The translations under genes and the position numbers were made by a program. From NCBI RefSeq assembly GCF_016862635.1, contig NZ_BONI01000006.1:124001-188000 (forward strand): a DNA stretch of 64,000 nucleotides, read 5' to 3'. This DNA is from Catellatospora coxensis. GTDB taxonomy: Bacteria > Actinomycetota > Actinomycetes > Mycobacteriales > Micromonosporaceae. A model generated the notes under the pieces. It was not told where the DNA came from, made no database searches, and saw only the letters and a program-made list of their open reading frames with translations. Positions 49,416 to 57,932 of this stretch are shown here, piece after piece (the first letter of the stretch is position 1; each line of letters opens with the position of its first letter).

Positions 49416-50879
49416 TCAGCTGCAGGTGACGTTGTTCAGTTTGAAGGCGGTCGGATTCGTGTTGGTCCCGCTGTACGTCGCCTGGAAGCCGAAGTTCGCG
49501 GTCCCGTTCGTGGCGATGCTGCCGTTGTGCCCGGCGTTGCGGGCCGTGACGTTCGCCCCGCTGGCCGTGACCGTGGCGTTCCAGGCGTTGGTGACCGCCT
49601 GGTTGCCGCTGTACGTCCAGGTCAGCGTCCACGACGTGAGCGCCGGCCCACGGTTGGTGATGACCACCGACGCCACGAAGCCGTTGTTCCACTGGCTGTC
49701 GATCTTGTAGCTCACCGAGCAGGCCCCGGTGCCCTGGCTGGCCGACGGGGACGGCGAGGGCGGGGTGGACGGCGAGGCCGAGGGCGACGGCGGAGCCGAC
49801 GGGGACGGCGACGCCGAGCGCGACGGGGACACCGACGGCGACGGCACCGTGGACGGGCTCGGCGGCGGGCTGGTCACGATGCCGTTCTGCGCCAGCGAGT
49901 ACGCCAGGTCCGGCACGAACTGCCCCGCGGCCGCGGCGCAGCCGTCCGCCTCACCCGGCGGCTTGATCCAGATGAACGCGTCGACGGTCGCCTCGTTGGT
50001 GGCGGTCGTCGGCGCCTGCCCGGTGCCCCGGCCCGCCGGGTCGCACCACTCGCTGCCCAGCGGGCCCTTGCCGTTGCGGGCGGTGTCGATGACCTGGTGC
50101 AGGTTGCCGTTGCCGAGCGCGGTGAGCACGTTGCGGCCGAAGCTGATCTCGTCGGCGGTCCAGCGGAAGTTGGAGGCGTTGGAGTAGAAACCGGCCGCGT
50201 TGGCCACGCCCGCCGCCTGCAGCCGCGACGCGGTGTCCGCCGCGCTGTTCCAGGCCGAGTGACCCGCGTCGAGATACACCTTCACGCTCGGGTTGACCTG
50301 CTTGAACTTCGTCACCGCGTAGCTGATCGCGGAGTTGCGGTCGGCCTTCTCGGTCGACGACAGGCAGGTCTGCAGGGCCAGCGAGTCCGGCTCCAGGATG
50401 ATCACGGCGGTGCGCGTGCCGAGGCCGGCGGCGAAGCTGTCGATCCAGGTCCGGTACGCGCTGATGGTCGGCGCGCCGCCCGCGCTCGCCCCGCCGCAGT
50501 CGCGGTTGGGCAGCATGTACGGCACGAGCACCGGGATCTGGTTCACGCTGTTCGCGGCGTTGACGTATGACGTCACCTGAGACTGGATCGTGCTCTGGTT
50601 GTAATTGGCGAACCAGCGCGCCTGCGGCTGGCTGCCGATGCGCTGGCTGATCAGCGACGCGCGCGAGTCGTTCGGGTTGGCCGCGAGCCACTGGTTCACG
50701 CCGGACGTGGGATCGCGGTAGAAGCTGCCGGTCAGGGTGCCGGCCGAGGCTTCGGTGGTCGCCAGCAGCACCCCGGCCAGGGCGGTCGCGGCGGTCATGG
50801 CGGCGGCCGCGCCGAGCGCGACCAGGCGCCGGTCAGACCGGCGGCGGTGGTGCGGCGATGACGTGAGATCGGGGGTCAA
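49416..50879 (-). CDS. Secreted GH6 cellulase with C-terminal CBM2
   Basis: A 487-residue exported cellulase. After a signal peptide (hydrophobic core AAAMTAATALAGVLLAT, cleavage near ASAGT) comes a GH6 catalytic domain with the general acid D165 in IILEPDSLA, LDAGHSAWN, and WIKPPGEADG. A Pro/Ser-rich linker leads to a CBM2 (SYKIDSQWNNGFVASVVITN through VTCS), which binds crystalline cellulose with exposed Trp residues. The closed-tunnel or open-cleft type cannot be told, so endo- or cellobiohydrolase. The start is TTG at 50879, chosen because AAGGAG lies 6 bp upstream and no ATG or GTG leaves an intact signal peptide. Confidence 0.9.
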   Translation of the reverse strand: MTPDLTSSPHHRRRSDRRLVALGAAAAMTAATALAGVLLATTEASAGTLTGSFYRDPTSGVNQWLAANPNDSRASLISQRIGSQPQARWFANYNQSTIQSQVTSYVNAANSVNQIPVLVPYMLPNRDCGGASAGGAPTISAYRTWIDSFAAGLGTRTAVIILEPDSLALQTCLSSTEKADRNSAISYAVTKFKQVNPSVKVYLDAGHSAWNSAADTASRLQAAGVANAAGFYSNASNFRWTADEISFGRNVLTALGNGNLHQVIDTARNGKGPLGSEWCDPAGRGTGQAPTTATNEATVDAFIWIKPPGEADGCAAAAGQFVPDLAYSLAQNGIVTSPPPSPSTVPSPSVSPSRSASPSPSAPPSPSASPSTPPSPSPSASQGTGACSVSYKIDSQWNNGFVASVVITNRGPALTSWTLTWTYSGNQAVTNAWNATVTASGANVTARNAGHNGSIATNGTANFGFQATYSGTNTNPTAFKLNNVTCS

Positions 50880-50972
50880 CGCACTCTCCTTGAGACGTCT
50901 GTGATTCGGTCGACGTGCAGATTCCTGCCCGGACCCGGCTACGACAGACGTCACGGCCTACGCCACCCGTAC

Positions 50973-50986
50973 GAACCAAATGGTTC
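50973..50986. promoter_or_regulatory. Possible operator upstream of the cellulase gene
   Basis: GAACCAAATGGTTC, a perfect 6-2-6 palindrome 94 bp before the TTG start. It differs from both LacI-type motifs in the window, so a different regulator may bind here. The rest of the gap to 51042 shows nothing else. Confidence 0.5.
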
Positions 50987-51042
50987 TGCCCTTCGCACGA
51001 CGGCGCCTCAGCTCCACCTCCATCATTCCCTCCCACCACACC

Positions 51043-51100
51043 AAAAGGAAGGGCACCTTGTTAACGCTATTGGTAGAGGAAGGGCACCTTGTTAACGCTC
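51043..51100 (+). repeat. 31-bp-register element A8 (direct type)
   Basis: Half-sites at 51048-51060 (last base changed) and 51079-51091 (last base changed), both direct, starts 31 bp apart, spacer containing GGTAGAG as in A2. It lies 35 bp from the AEC transporter stop but in opposite orientation to it: the one copy that breaks the orientation rule. Confidence 0.85.
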
Positions 51101-51134
51101 CACCCTCCGTGAGCAGGCACGGAGCAGGTCCGCG

Positions 51135-52202
51135 TCAGGCCGGGCCGAGCAGCCAGAGGATCAGGGTGAGGGTGCCCATCGACAGCAGGCTGGAGAACAG
51201 GATCGCGTCCCTGCTCAGCGCGGTCGAGGCACGGAACTCCGAGGCGTACACGAAGGTGTTCTGCGCCGTCGGCAGGCCCGCGACCAGCGTCACCGCCAGC
51301 AGCGCCGCACCGTCCAGGCCCAGCAGGTATCGCCCGATCAGATAAGCCGCCAGCGGCTGCGCGACCACCTTCAGTAGCACCGCCGCGGTCACCTCGCGCC
51401 CCGGCAGCCGCCACGACGACGCGTCCGTCTGGTGCAGCGACATGCCCAGCGCGAACAGCGCCGCCGGCACCGCCGCGCCGCCCAGCAGCTCCAGCGGCCG
51501 CAGCAGCCACTCCGGCGGCAGCCACCCGGCCGCGCTCGCGGTCACACCTGCCATCGACCCCAGGATCACGGGGGTACGCAGCGGCAGCATCGCCAGCCGC
51601 CGCCAGCGCGACACCGCGACGCTACCGGCCCGCTCCCCCGCCCCGGTGCCGCGCGCCGGCCCGGTCGCCCCGGCGTGCACACCCTCCCCCGTGCTCACGC
51701 CCGTGGCCGCACCGTTCACGGCAGCCCGTGCCGCTTCCTCGGCCGCCAGCCGGTCCAGCTCGGCCCGGTGCGCGGAGGCGTCGAGCCGCCCGACGATCAG
51801 CGGGGTCAGCAGCATGGTCTGGAAGACCAGCACCGCCATGATCAGCGAGACGTCGTCGAGCACGTACACCGCGACCGGCACGCCGAGGTTGCCCGCGTTG
51901 AGATACGCCGAGGCCATCGCCGCGATGACCCGGTCCCCGTCGGGGCCGGGCATGAGCCGGCGCGCGACGGCGTACACCGACAGCCCGATCAGCAGCGTGC
52001 TCAGCGCGATGGCGGCCAGCGGGCGCAGCGGCAGGTCCCCGAGCGGCACCTTGACCAGCGACGTGAACAGCACGCACGGGATCGCGATGACGAAGGTGAA
52101 GTGCGCCAGCGCCTGCTGGGTGGCCCGGGTGAGCACCCCGAAGCGCATCGTGCCCCAGCCCAGGGCGGTGATCATCCAGATCGGAGCGAACGCGGCGAAC
52201 AC
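51135..52202 (-). CDS. AEC-family (auxin efflux carrier-type) transporter
   Basis: A 355-residue membrane protein with about ten helices in two sets of five (MFAAFAPIWMITALGWGTM at the start, GLPTAQNTFVYASEFRAST near the end), as in the AEC family of secondary exporters of malonate- or amino-acid-like compounds. A hydrophilic, Gly-rich insert of about 50 residues (AATGVSTGEGVHAGATG) separates the halves. The GTG at 52202 follows a TAGCGT -10 box (52209-52214) by 6 bp and has no ribosome binding site. The substrate is unknown. Confidence 0.87.
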   Translation of the reverse strand: MFAAFAPIWMITALGWGTMRFGVLTRATQQALAHFTFVIAIPCVLFTSLVKVPLGDLPLRPLAAIALSTLLIGLSVYAVARRLMPGPDGDRVIAAMASAYLNAGNLGVPVAVYVLDDVSLIMAVLVFQTMLLTPLIVGRLDASAHRAELDRLAAEEAARAAVNGAATGVSTGEGVHAGATGPARGTGAGERAGSVAVSRWRRLAMLPLRTPVILGSMAGVTASAAGWLPPEWLLRPLELLGGAAVPAALFALGMSLHQTDASSWRLPGREVTAAVLLKVVAQPLAAYLIGRYLLGLDGAALLAVTLVAGLPTAQNTFVYASEFRASTALSRDAILFSSLLSMGTLTLILWLLGPA

Positions 52203-52266
52203 CTGGTCACGCTAGTCCTCGGCCCGCCGCACCCGCACAGCCGGGTGCCGCGCGCGCCGAACCACC

Positions 52267-52358
52267 GCCGCCATGATCGCCCGATTTGCGTGGCATATGG
52301 TCGTATCGGCGCTCAAGATACGCACAGGTGCCCGGCACATCGACCGATCTTGGCGGCG
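52267..52358. repeat. Single-copy long palindrome (type F)
   Basis: CGCCGCCATGATCG (52267-52280) pairs with CGATCTTGGCGGCG (52345-52358) with one mismatch; an inner hairpin GTATC/GATAC lies inside. With element A9 this is all that the 318-bp gap from 52203 to 52520 contains. Confidence 0.6.
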
Positions 52359-52446
52359 CGAACACGCCGATGCGGGCGCCGGTCACGTGGACCGGCGGAC
52401 GACCGGCCCGTTCACGCGCGATCGGCCCTGCTCACCCCGCATCCCG

Positions 52447-52501
52447 CGTTAAGAAGGGCACCTTCTTTAACGCGGAGCGTTAAGAAGGTGCCCTTCCTTT
52501 G
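52447..52501 (-). repeat. 31-bp-register element A9 (inverted type)
   Basis: Half-sites at 52453-52465 and 52484-52496, starts 31 bp apart. It lies 20 bp after the CoA ligase stop on the minus strand, in sense orientation. Its halves match the consensus fully. Confidence 0.9.
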
Positions 52502-52520
52502 CCCACACCCCCCGCGGCAG

Positions 52521-54071
52521 CTACAGCTGGGCGCGGAGGTCCTTGCGGAGGATCTTGCCGGAGGCGCTCTTCGGGATGGCGTCGACGAAGGTGACCGCGC
52601 GGACCCGCTTGTACGGGGCGACCCGCTCCGCGACGTAGTCCTTGACGTCCTGGGCGCTCAGCTCGGCGCCGGGGGCGGCCGCGACGAAGGCGTGCGGGAT
52701 CTCCTCGCCCTCGGCGTCGTGCCCGGCGACCACCGCCGCGTCCGCGATCGACGGGTGGCCCAGCAGCACCGCCTCCAGCTCAGCCGGCGGCACCTGGTAA
52801 CCCTTGTACTTGATCAGCTCCTTGACCCGGTCGACGATGAACCAGTCCCCGTCCGCGTCGACCAGGCCCACGTCACCCGTGTGCAGCCAGCCGTCGGCGT
52901 CGACGGTCGCGTCGGTGTCGGCGCGGCGGCCCAGGTAGCCCTGCATCACCTGCGGGCCCTTGATCCACAGCTCGCCGGGCTCGCCGGTGCCGAGGTCGTC
53001 GCCGGTGGCCACGTCCACGACCCGGGCCAGCGTGTTCGGGATCAGCGGGCCGACGGTGCCGGGCTTGACCCGGGTGTCGCCGTGGACCTGCGCGTGCGAC
53101 ACCGGCGACAGCTCGGTCATGCCGTAGCCCTGCTGCACCACGCAGCCCAGCCGGGTCGCGCAGGCCTGCGCGAGTTCGCCGTCGAGCGGGGCCGCGCCGG
53201 AGAACACGACCTGCAGGGCGGACAGGTCGTACTGGTCGACGAGCGGGTGCTTGGCCAGCGCCAGCACGATCGGCGGCGCGACGAACGCGCGGCTGACCTT
53301 CTGGTCCTGCATCGCGGTCAGGAACTCGGCCAGGTCGAAGCGCGGCAGCACGATCAGCGTCGCGCCCTTGGACAGGGCCATGTTCATCAGCACGGTCAGC
53401 CCGTAGATGTGGAAGAACGGCAGCACCGCCAGCACCTTGTCGGCGGGGTCGTACTTCACGACCTGCTGGGTCTGCGCGATGTTGGCGACCAGGTTGCGGT
53501 GGGTGAGCATGACGCCCTTGGCGACGCCGGTGGTCCCGCTGGAGTACGGCAGCACGGCCAGCGCCGTGGCCGGGTCGATCTCGACCACCGGCGCGGGCTC
53601 GGTCGTGGCCATCAGCTCCTGCACCGAGCGGTATCCCTCAGCCGTGTCGCAGACGAGGATCTCCTGCACCTGGGCGGCGGCGGCCGTCGCGCGGTCGAGG
53701 AACGGCGACACGGTGACCAGCAGCTTCGCGCCGGAGTCGCTGAGCTGGGTGGTCAGGTCCTTCGGCGTGGCCAGCGCGTTGACGGTGGTGACCGTCGCAC
53801 CCGCGGCCAAGGCGGCGTGGAAGACCACCGGGTAGAGCAGCGTGTTCGGGCTGAACAGGGCCAGCACGTCACCCGGCTTCAGCCCGGCCCCGGCCAGCCC
53901 GGCGGCGAGCCGGTCCACCATGTGCGCGAGCTGCCCGTACGTCAGCGTCTGCCCGGTGCGGCCGTCGACGAGCGCGGGATGGTCGCCGCGCGCCGCCGCG
54001 GGTCCGATCACGAGCTGCGGGACGGAGACCTCGGGGATCTCGACGTCGGCCATGGGGCTGGAAAAGGGCAT
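52521..54071 (-). CDS. 4-coumarate-CoA ligase-like AMP-dependent synthetase
   Basis: A 516-residue acyl-CoA synthetase. The ATP-binding P-loop is PYSSGTTGVAKGVMLTHRN (about 177-195), the adenylate motif VQQGYGMTELSPVSHAQ, the hinge GDWFIVDRVKELIKYKG and the catalytic Lys in PKSASGKILRKDLR. It activates a carboxylic acid to its CoA thioester through an acyl-AMP; similarity is to plant-type 4-coumarate ligases, so an aromatic acid released from plant material is possible. A more internal ATG (54053) is also possible. Confidence 0.88.
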   Translation of the reverse strand: MPFSSPMADVEIPEVSVPQLVIGPAAARGDHPALVDGRTGQTLTYGQLAHMVDRLAAGLAGAGLKPGDVLALFSPNTLLYPVVFHAALAAGATVTTVNALATPKDLTTQLSDSGAKLLVTVSPFLDRATAAAAQVQEILVCDTAEGYRSVQELMATTEPAPVVEIDPATALAVLPYSSGTTGVAKGVMLTHRNLVANIAQTQQVVKYDPADKVLAVLPFFHIYGLTVLMNMALSKGATLIVLPRFDLAEFLTAMQDQKVSRAFVAPPIVLALAKHPLVDQYDLSALQVVFSGAAPLDGELAQACATRLGCVVQQGYGMTELSPVSHAQVHGDTRVKPGTVGPLIPNTLARVVDVATGDDLGTGEPGELWIKGPQVMQGYLGRRADTDATVDADGWLHTGDVGLVDADGDWFIVDRVKELIKYKGYQVPPAELEAVLLGHPSIADAAVVAGHDAEGEEIPHAFVAAAPGAELSAQDVKDYVAERVAPYKRVRAVTFVDAIPKSASGKILRKDLRAQL

Positions 54072-54173
54072 CGTCGCCTCACTCTCGTACGCGGTGCACG
54101 TCGAAGTTCCGTCATCATGCGTGCACGTTCACCGTTCGGCAATACCCCGGCAACGGTCGGCGACCCCCGCAAC

Positions 54174-54240
54174 GATCTTGCGTAAGTGTCCCCCACGACA
54201 CGCCCATAACGGACGGACGCGAGGCCACCCGCGCAAGATC
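54174..54240. repeat. Single-copy palindrome (type E) between divergent genes
   Basis: GATCTTGCG (54174-54182) pairs with CGCAAGATC (54232-54240); GTGTC and GACAC pair inside. Unlike the other palindromes it lies between two divergent gene starts. The rest of this 312-bp gap (54072-54383) must hold both promoters, but none is obvious. Confidence 0.5.
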
Positions 54241-54383
54241 GCCAGACGGGCCCCGGTGCCGCTGCGCGTCGTGGTGGTTCGGGGGCGGGCGTGGGATACA
54301 ACTAGCGACGAGGCCGTGAGCTGCGCATTTGTTGCGCGCTCGGGGGTGGCCGACTCATGTCGCAACCATGCGGGGGAACGTAC

Positions 54384-55655
54384 ATGCGACCTATCACGAC
54401 AGGACTGCGCGTCCTGGGCGTTGTCGCCGCCAGCACCATCATCGCCCTGGCGGCGCCACACGCCGCCGGAGCGGAGGACGTGAAGGGCGGGGGCAGCCAC
54501 GGTGGCGGGGGCAGCCAGGGCAAGCCGAAGCCGAAGCCGAAACCGGAGCTGCCGGTCGCGGGCGTCGAGTCCTGGGGTTTCAACGACTCCGGTCAGCTCG
54601 GCGACGGCACGCTGATCACCCGGCCGAGCGCGGTCACCGCCCGCGTGCCGGACGAGGTCCGCGACGTCGAGGGAGGCGGCCGGTTCAGCCTGGCGCTGCT
54701 GCACAACGGCACGGTGAAGGCGTGGGGCGACAACGGGGACGGCCAGCTCGGCGACGGCACCACCATCGACCGGCCGGTGCCCGGCTCCGTGCCGAACGTG
54801 CGCGGGGTGAAGGCGCTCGCCGCGGGCGGGGCGCACAGCCTCGCCCTGCTCACCAACGGCACCGTGCTGGCCTGGGGCGACAACGACCGCGGCCAGCTCG
54901 GCGACGGCACCACCGACGACCGCACCACCGCGGTCCCCGTCACCGGGCTGACCGGGCTGAAGGTCGTCGGCATCGCCGCCGGCTCGCAGTTCAGCCTGGC
55001 GCTGCTGGCCGACGGCACGCTGCGCGCCTGGGGCGACAACCGCTCGGGTCAGCTGGGCATCGGCGAGGTCGGCCTCGACCCGCAGACCACGCCGGTGACG
55101 GTGGGCGGCCTCGCGGGCGTACGGGTCAAGCAGGTCGACGCGGGCGACAGCCACGCGCTGGCCGTGCTCGGCAACGGGACCGTCCGCGGCTGGGGCGAGA
55201 ACTCGCGCGCCCAGGTCGGCAACGGCACCGCCAGCACCGACCCCGTGCCGACCCCGACCCAGGTCGTCGACCTCACCGGGGCCAGGACCGTGAACGCGGG
55301 CGGCTTCTCCAGCTTCGCGATCCTGGTCAACGGCCGGGTGAAGGGCTGGGGCGCGAACGGCGACGGCCAGCTCGGCCTCGGCACGACGGCGACCCCGCAG
55401 CTGCGCCCCGCCGAAGCGGTCGGCCTGACCGGTGTCGCCGACATCTCCACCGCCGGGTCCGGCGCCGGCCTCGACGGCGGTTTCACCGTCGCCATCAGCA
55501 ACGGCGTCATCAAAGCCTGGGGCGACAACAGCTCCGGCCAGGTCGGCATCGGGTTCACCGGGTTCGACCCGGTGCTCGTCCCGGCGACCGTGGTGACCGG
55601 CCTGGACAAGCCGAAGGACGTGTCGACCGGCTTCCAGTTCGCCCTGGCGACCTGA
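54384..55655 (+). CDS. Secreted RCC1-repeat beta-propeller protein
   Basis: A 423-residue exported protein. A signal peptide ends near AAGAED (residue 31), a short Gly/Lys/Pro linker follows (QGKPKPKPKPELP), then about seven RCC1 repeats, each with the pattern VKAWGDNGDGQLGDGT and FSLALLHNGT. RCC1 repeats form a seven-bladed propeller used for protein binding; in secreted actinobacterial proteins the partner is unknown. I chose ATG 54384 with GGGGG at a useful distance; longer starts would break the signal peptide. Confidence 0.9.
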   Translation: MRPITTGLRVLGVVAASTIIALAAPHAAGAEDVKGGGSHGGGGSQGKPKPKPKPELPVAGVESWGFNDSGQLGDGTLITRPSAVTARVPDEVRDVEGGGRFSLALLHNGTVKAWGDNGDGQLGDGTTIDRPVPGSVPNVRGVKALAAGGAHSLALLTNGTVLAWGDNDRGQLGDGTTDDRTTAVPVTGLTGLKVVGIAAGSQFSLALLADGTLRAWGDNRSGQLGIGEVGLDPQTTPVTVGGLAGVRVKQVDAGDSHALAVLGNGTVRGWGENSRAQVGNGTASTDPVPTPTQVVDLTGARTVNAGGFSSFAILVNGRVKGWGANGDGQLGLGTTATPQLRPAEAVGLTGVADISTAGSGAGLDGGFTVAISNGVIKAWGDNSSGQVGIGFTGFDPVLVPATVVTGLDKPKDVSTGFQFALAT

Positions 55656-55676
55656 GCGGCGGCAGCCCGAACGGAA

Positions 55677-55705
55677 CGGGGCGGCACGCACGGCGTGCCG
55701 CCCCG
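55677..55705. terminator. Perfect 12-bp hairpin between convergent genes
   Basis: CGGGGCGGCACG (55677-55688) with CGTGCCGCCCCG (55694-55705), 5-nt loop, between the ends of the RCC1 and membrane BNR-like genes. Confidence 0.8.
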
Positions 55706-55774
55706 GTGTCTCTTCGAGTACGAGCGTCGGTGGCCGCCCTGGCGCGTATCGCCGAGCACCGCCGCCCGATGCGC

Positions 55775-56800
55775 CTACGCCAACGCGGGCGGTGGCTCCA
55801 GTACGCCGCCCTGCCACGAACCGAGCCGGGTCCACTGACCGTCGGCGCCGCGGCGCAGGATCCCGTCACGCCCGTTGGCCACCAGCACCACGTGCCCGTT
55901 GCCCACCTCGCGCACGACCAGCGCGAACGACATCAGGTCACCGGTCGGCTCACCCGTCGGGCCGAAGAGCCCACGTCGCTCGTAGGCTTCGGTCAGCTTC
56001 GCCAGCTGACTGCCGCTGATCTCCCAGGCGGTCTGCCAGGTCACGCCGCCGTCCGCGCTGGACTCGACCCGCAGTCCGCCCGTGACGACCCGGTAGCAGG
56101 CACTCCCGGCGCAGTCCTGTCTCGACGCCTGCAGCGCGGTCGCGCTGTCCGGTTCGCGGTCGAGGGCGGTCCAGGTGAGCCCGTCGTCGGCGCTGACGGC
56201 CCACTCGACGTCGGACCTGCCGTTCACGCCGAGCACCACCCGCCCGCCGTCCTCGTGCAGCAGGATCGCCTCCGGCCCGCGCTGCGGGCTGGCAGTGGTG
56301 GCGGTGGTGGCCAGCAGCGCGACCGGCAGCAGGAGCGCCCCGCGCACCAGGCGGGCCGTGCCACGGCTCGGGGCCGGTCGCCGGGCGGTGCGCTGCCAGG
56401 CCCACCGGCACAGCGCCAGCGCGGGTAGCGCCAGCAGGTCGGTGACGTCGGCTCGGACCAGGGACGGCTCGTTGACCAGCGACCACGCCTGCGAGGCGAG
56501 CTGTGCGCCGTACGCCGTCGCCTTCACGAACGCGAAGCCGGCGGCGGTCGCGGCCAGCGCGCCGACCGCGAGCGCGCGGGCCGGCACGCGCGGCACGACG
56601 GCCGCCACCAGTACCGCCAGCAGCGGCGGGAACATCAGCATCCCCGCGACGTCGCTGAGCTTGCCGGTGACCGGCCCCGGCTGCCAGGCCTTGAACAGGT
56701 GGTCATTGGCCAGCAGCAGGGCCAGTCCGGCCACGCTTATCGGATGCGCCGACCACGCCAGCGCGCGGCGCATTGCGTCGTGAGAATCCCCGTCGTCCAT
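55775..56800 (-). CDS. Membrane protein with sialidase/BNR-like extracellular domain
   Basis: A 341-residue protein. The N-terminal half has about four transmembrane helices (LAWSAHPISVAGLALLLAN, a helix near GMLMFPPLLAVLVAAVVP, another near ALCRWAW, and RGALLLPVALLATTATTA). The C-terminal 170 residues hold BNR/sialidase-like blocks (WAVSADDGLTWTALDREPD, VESSADGGVTWQTAWEISG), the Asp-box motif of beta-propellers. Only two blades are clear, so it is unlikely to be an active sialidase. ATG 56800 is chosen over a GTG at 56827. The role is unknown. Confidence 0.75.
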   Translation of the reverse strand: MDDGDSHDAMRRALAWSAHPISVAGLALLLANDHLFKAWQPGPVTGKLSDVAGMLMFPPLLAVLVAAVVPRVPARALAVGALAATAAGFAFVKATAYGAQLASQAWSLVNEPSLVRADVTDLLALPALALCRWAWQRTARRPAPSRGTARLVRGALLLPVALLATTATTASPQRGPEAILLHEDGGRVVLGVNGRSDVEWAVSADDGLTWTALDREPDSATALQASRQDCAGSACYRVVTGGLRVESSADGGVTWQTAWEISGSQLAKLTEAYERRGLFGPTGEPTGDLMSFALVVREVGNGHVVLVANGRDGILRRGADGQWTRLGSWQGGVLEPPPALA

Positions 56801-56848
56801 GCCGCACAGGATGACGGCCGGACGCAACCAGCGCGGGCCCGTGCCGGG

Positions 56849-57760
56849 TCAGCCCTCGTTCTTGTCGCCCTTGCTGTGCTCGGCGAGGAACCTCTCCAAC
56901 TCCGCGCCCAGCTCGTCGGCGGTGGGCAGCGGCGCGGGCTCGGTCAGCAGGTTGCTGGCGCGGCCGCGCATGAACGCGTCGTACTGCTCCTCCAGCGCCT
57001 TGACCACGGCCGCGGCCTGGTGGTTGTCGGTCAGCTGGCGCTCGATCTCGGCGCGCACCCGGTCGCCGGCCTCGCGCAGGTCCTCGGTCGGCAGCAGCAG
57101 GCCGGTGGCCCGCGACACCGACGTCAGCAGCAGCTCGGCGGCCTGCGGGTACTCGCTGTCGGCGAGGTAGTGCGGCACGTGCGCGGCGAAGCCCATGGCG
57201 TCGTGCCCGGCCTCGCCCAGCCGGTACTCCAGCAGGTTGGTCATGCTCGCCGGGACCTGCACGTCGGCGATCCACGGCTCGTGCCCGACCACCAGCTCCG
57301 GCCGGGTGCCGTGGGCGGTGATGCCGGCGGGGCGGGTGTGCGGCACGGACATCGGGATGGCGTGCACCCCGATGGTCAGCCGCACCTGGAGCTGCTCGAT
57401 CAGGCCCGTCGTGGCGGCCACGAAACGCTCCCACTGGAAGTCCGGCTCGGGGCCGGTGAGCAGCAGGAACGGGGTGTCGTCGTGGTCGCGCAGGGCGTGC
57501 AGCTCCAGCTTGGGCTCGTCGTACGCCTCCCAGTGGTCGGCCGAGAAGTGCATCAGCGGCCGGCGGGAGCGGTAGTCGTAGAGCTGGTCGAGGTCGAACT
57601 CGGCCACCACGGTCGAGTCGAGCGAGTCGAGCAGGTGCTCGCGGGCGAGCTTGCCGGCCGAACCGGCGTCGACGAACCCCGAGAGCGCGTGCAGCAGGAC
57701 CGGACGGCCCAGCTCGGGCAGTTCGTCGGTCAGCTGGTAGAGCTTCTGTGGGTCGAGCAC
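56849..57760 (-). CDS. PAC2 family (proteasome assembly chaperone-like) protein
   Basis: A 303-residue soluble protein of the PAC2 family. Key stretches are PVLLHALSGFVDAGSAGKLA (about 20-39), FDLDQLYDYRSRRPLM, PFLLLTGPEPDFQWERFV, and YQAAELL-type helix ahead of a C-terminal coiled region (EEQYDAFMRGRAS). Bacterial members are widespread in actinomycetes, which have proteasomes, but their role is unproven. The GTG at 57760 has GGAGG 8 bp upstream and gives the conserved N-terminus. Confidence 0.9.
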   Translation of the reverse strand: MLDPQKLYQLTDELPELGRPVLLHALSGFVDAGSAGKLAREHLLDSLDSTVVAEFDLDQLYDYRSRRPLMHFSADHWEAYDEPKLELHALRDHDDTPFLLLTGPEPDFQWERFVAATTGLIEQLQVRLTIGVHAIPMSVPHTRPAGITAHGTRPELVVGHEPWIADVQVPASMTNLLEYRLGEAGHDAMGFAAHVPHYLADSEYPQAAELLLTSVSRATGLLLPTEDLREAGDRVRAEIERQLTDNHQAAAVVKALEEQYDAFMRGRASNLLTEPAPLPTADELGAELERFLAEHSKGDKNEG

Positions 57761-57890
57761 GTCGTTCGCCTCCTGCAGATGGTCGTTCCACCGGAGCCAA
57801 CAACGCGCACGGGGAGCGCATTCCTGTTCCGGAACACCATCGTTCCGGATTCCCGTACCGCGGGTACGGGGGACCCCGTTTCGCAGGGGG

Positions 57891-57926
57891 ATACGCCGGG
57901 CGCGCAGGCGGGCGCGCCCGGCGTAT
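57891..57926 (-). terminator. Perfect 15-bp hairpin after the membrane protein gene
   Basis: ATACGCCGGGCGCGC (57891-57905) with GCGCGCCCGGCGTAT (57912-57926), 6-nt loop, 6 bp after the stop of the minus-strand gene at 57933. The rest of 57761-57890 holds no gene. Confidence 0.8.
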
Positions 57927-57932
57927 GTCAGC

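Noticed and set aside
49735-49870. Repetitive GGCGACGG-type stretch
   Set aside because: It is the Pro/Ser linker of the GH6 cellulase read from the other strand.
50901-51095. A 64-codon plus-strand frame that reads through element A8
   Set aside because: It has no ribosome binding site or recognisable sequence, and its end is only the translation of the repeat.
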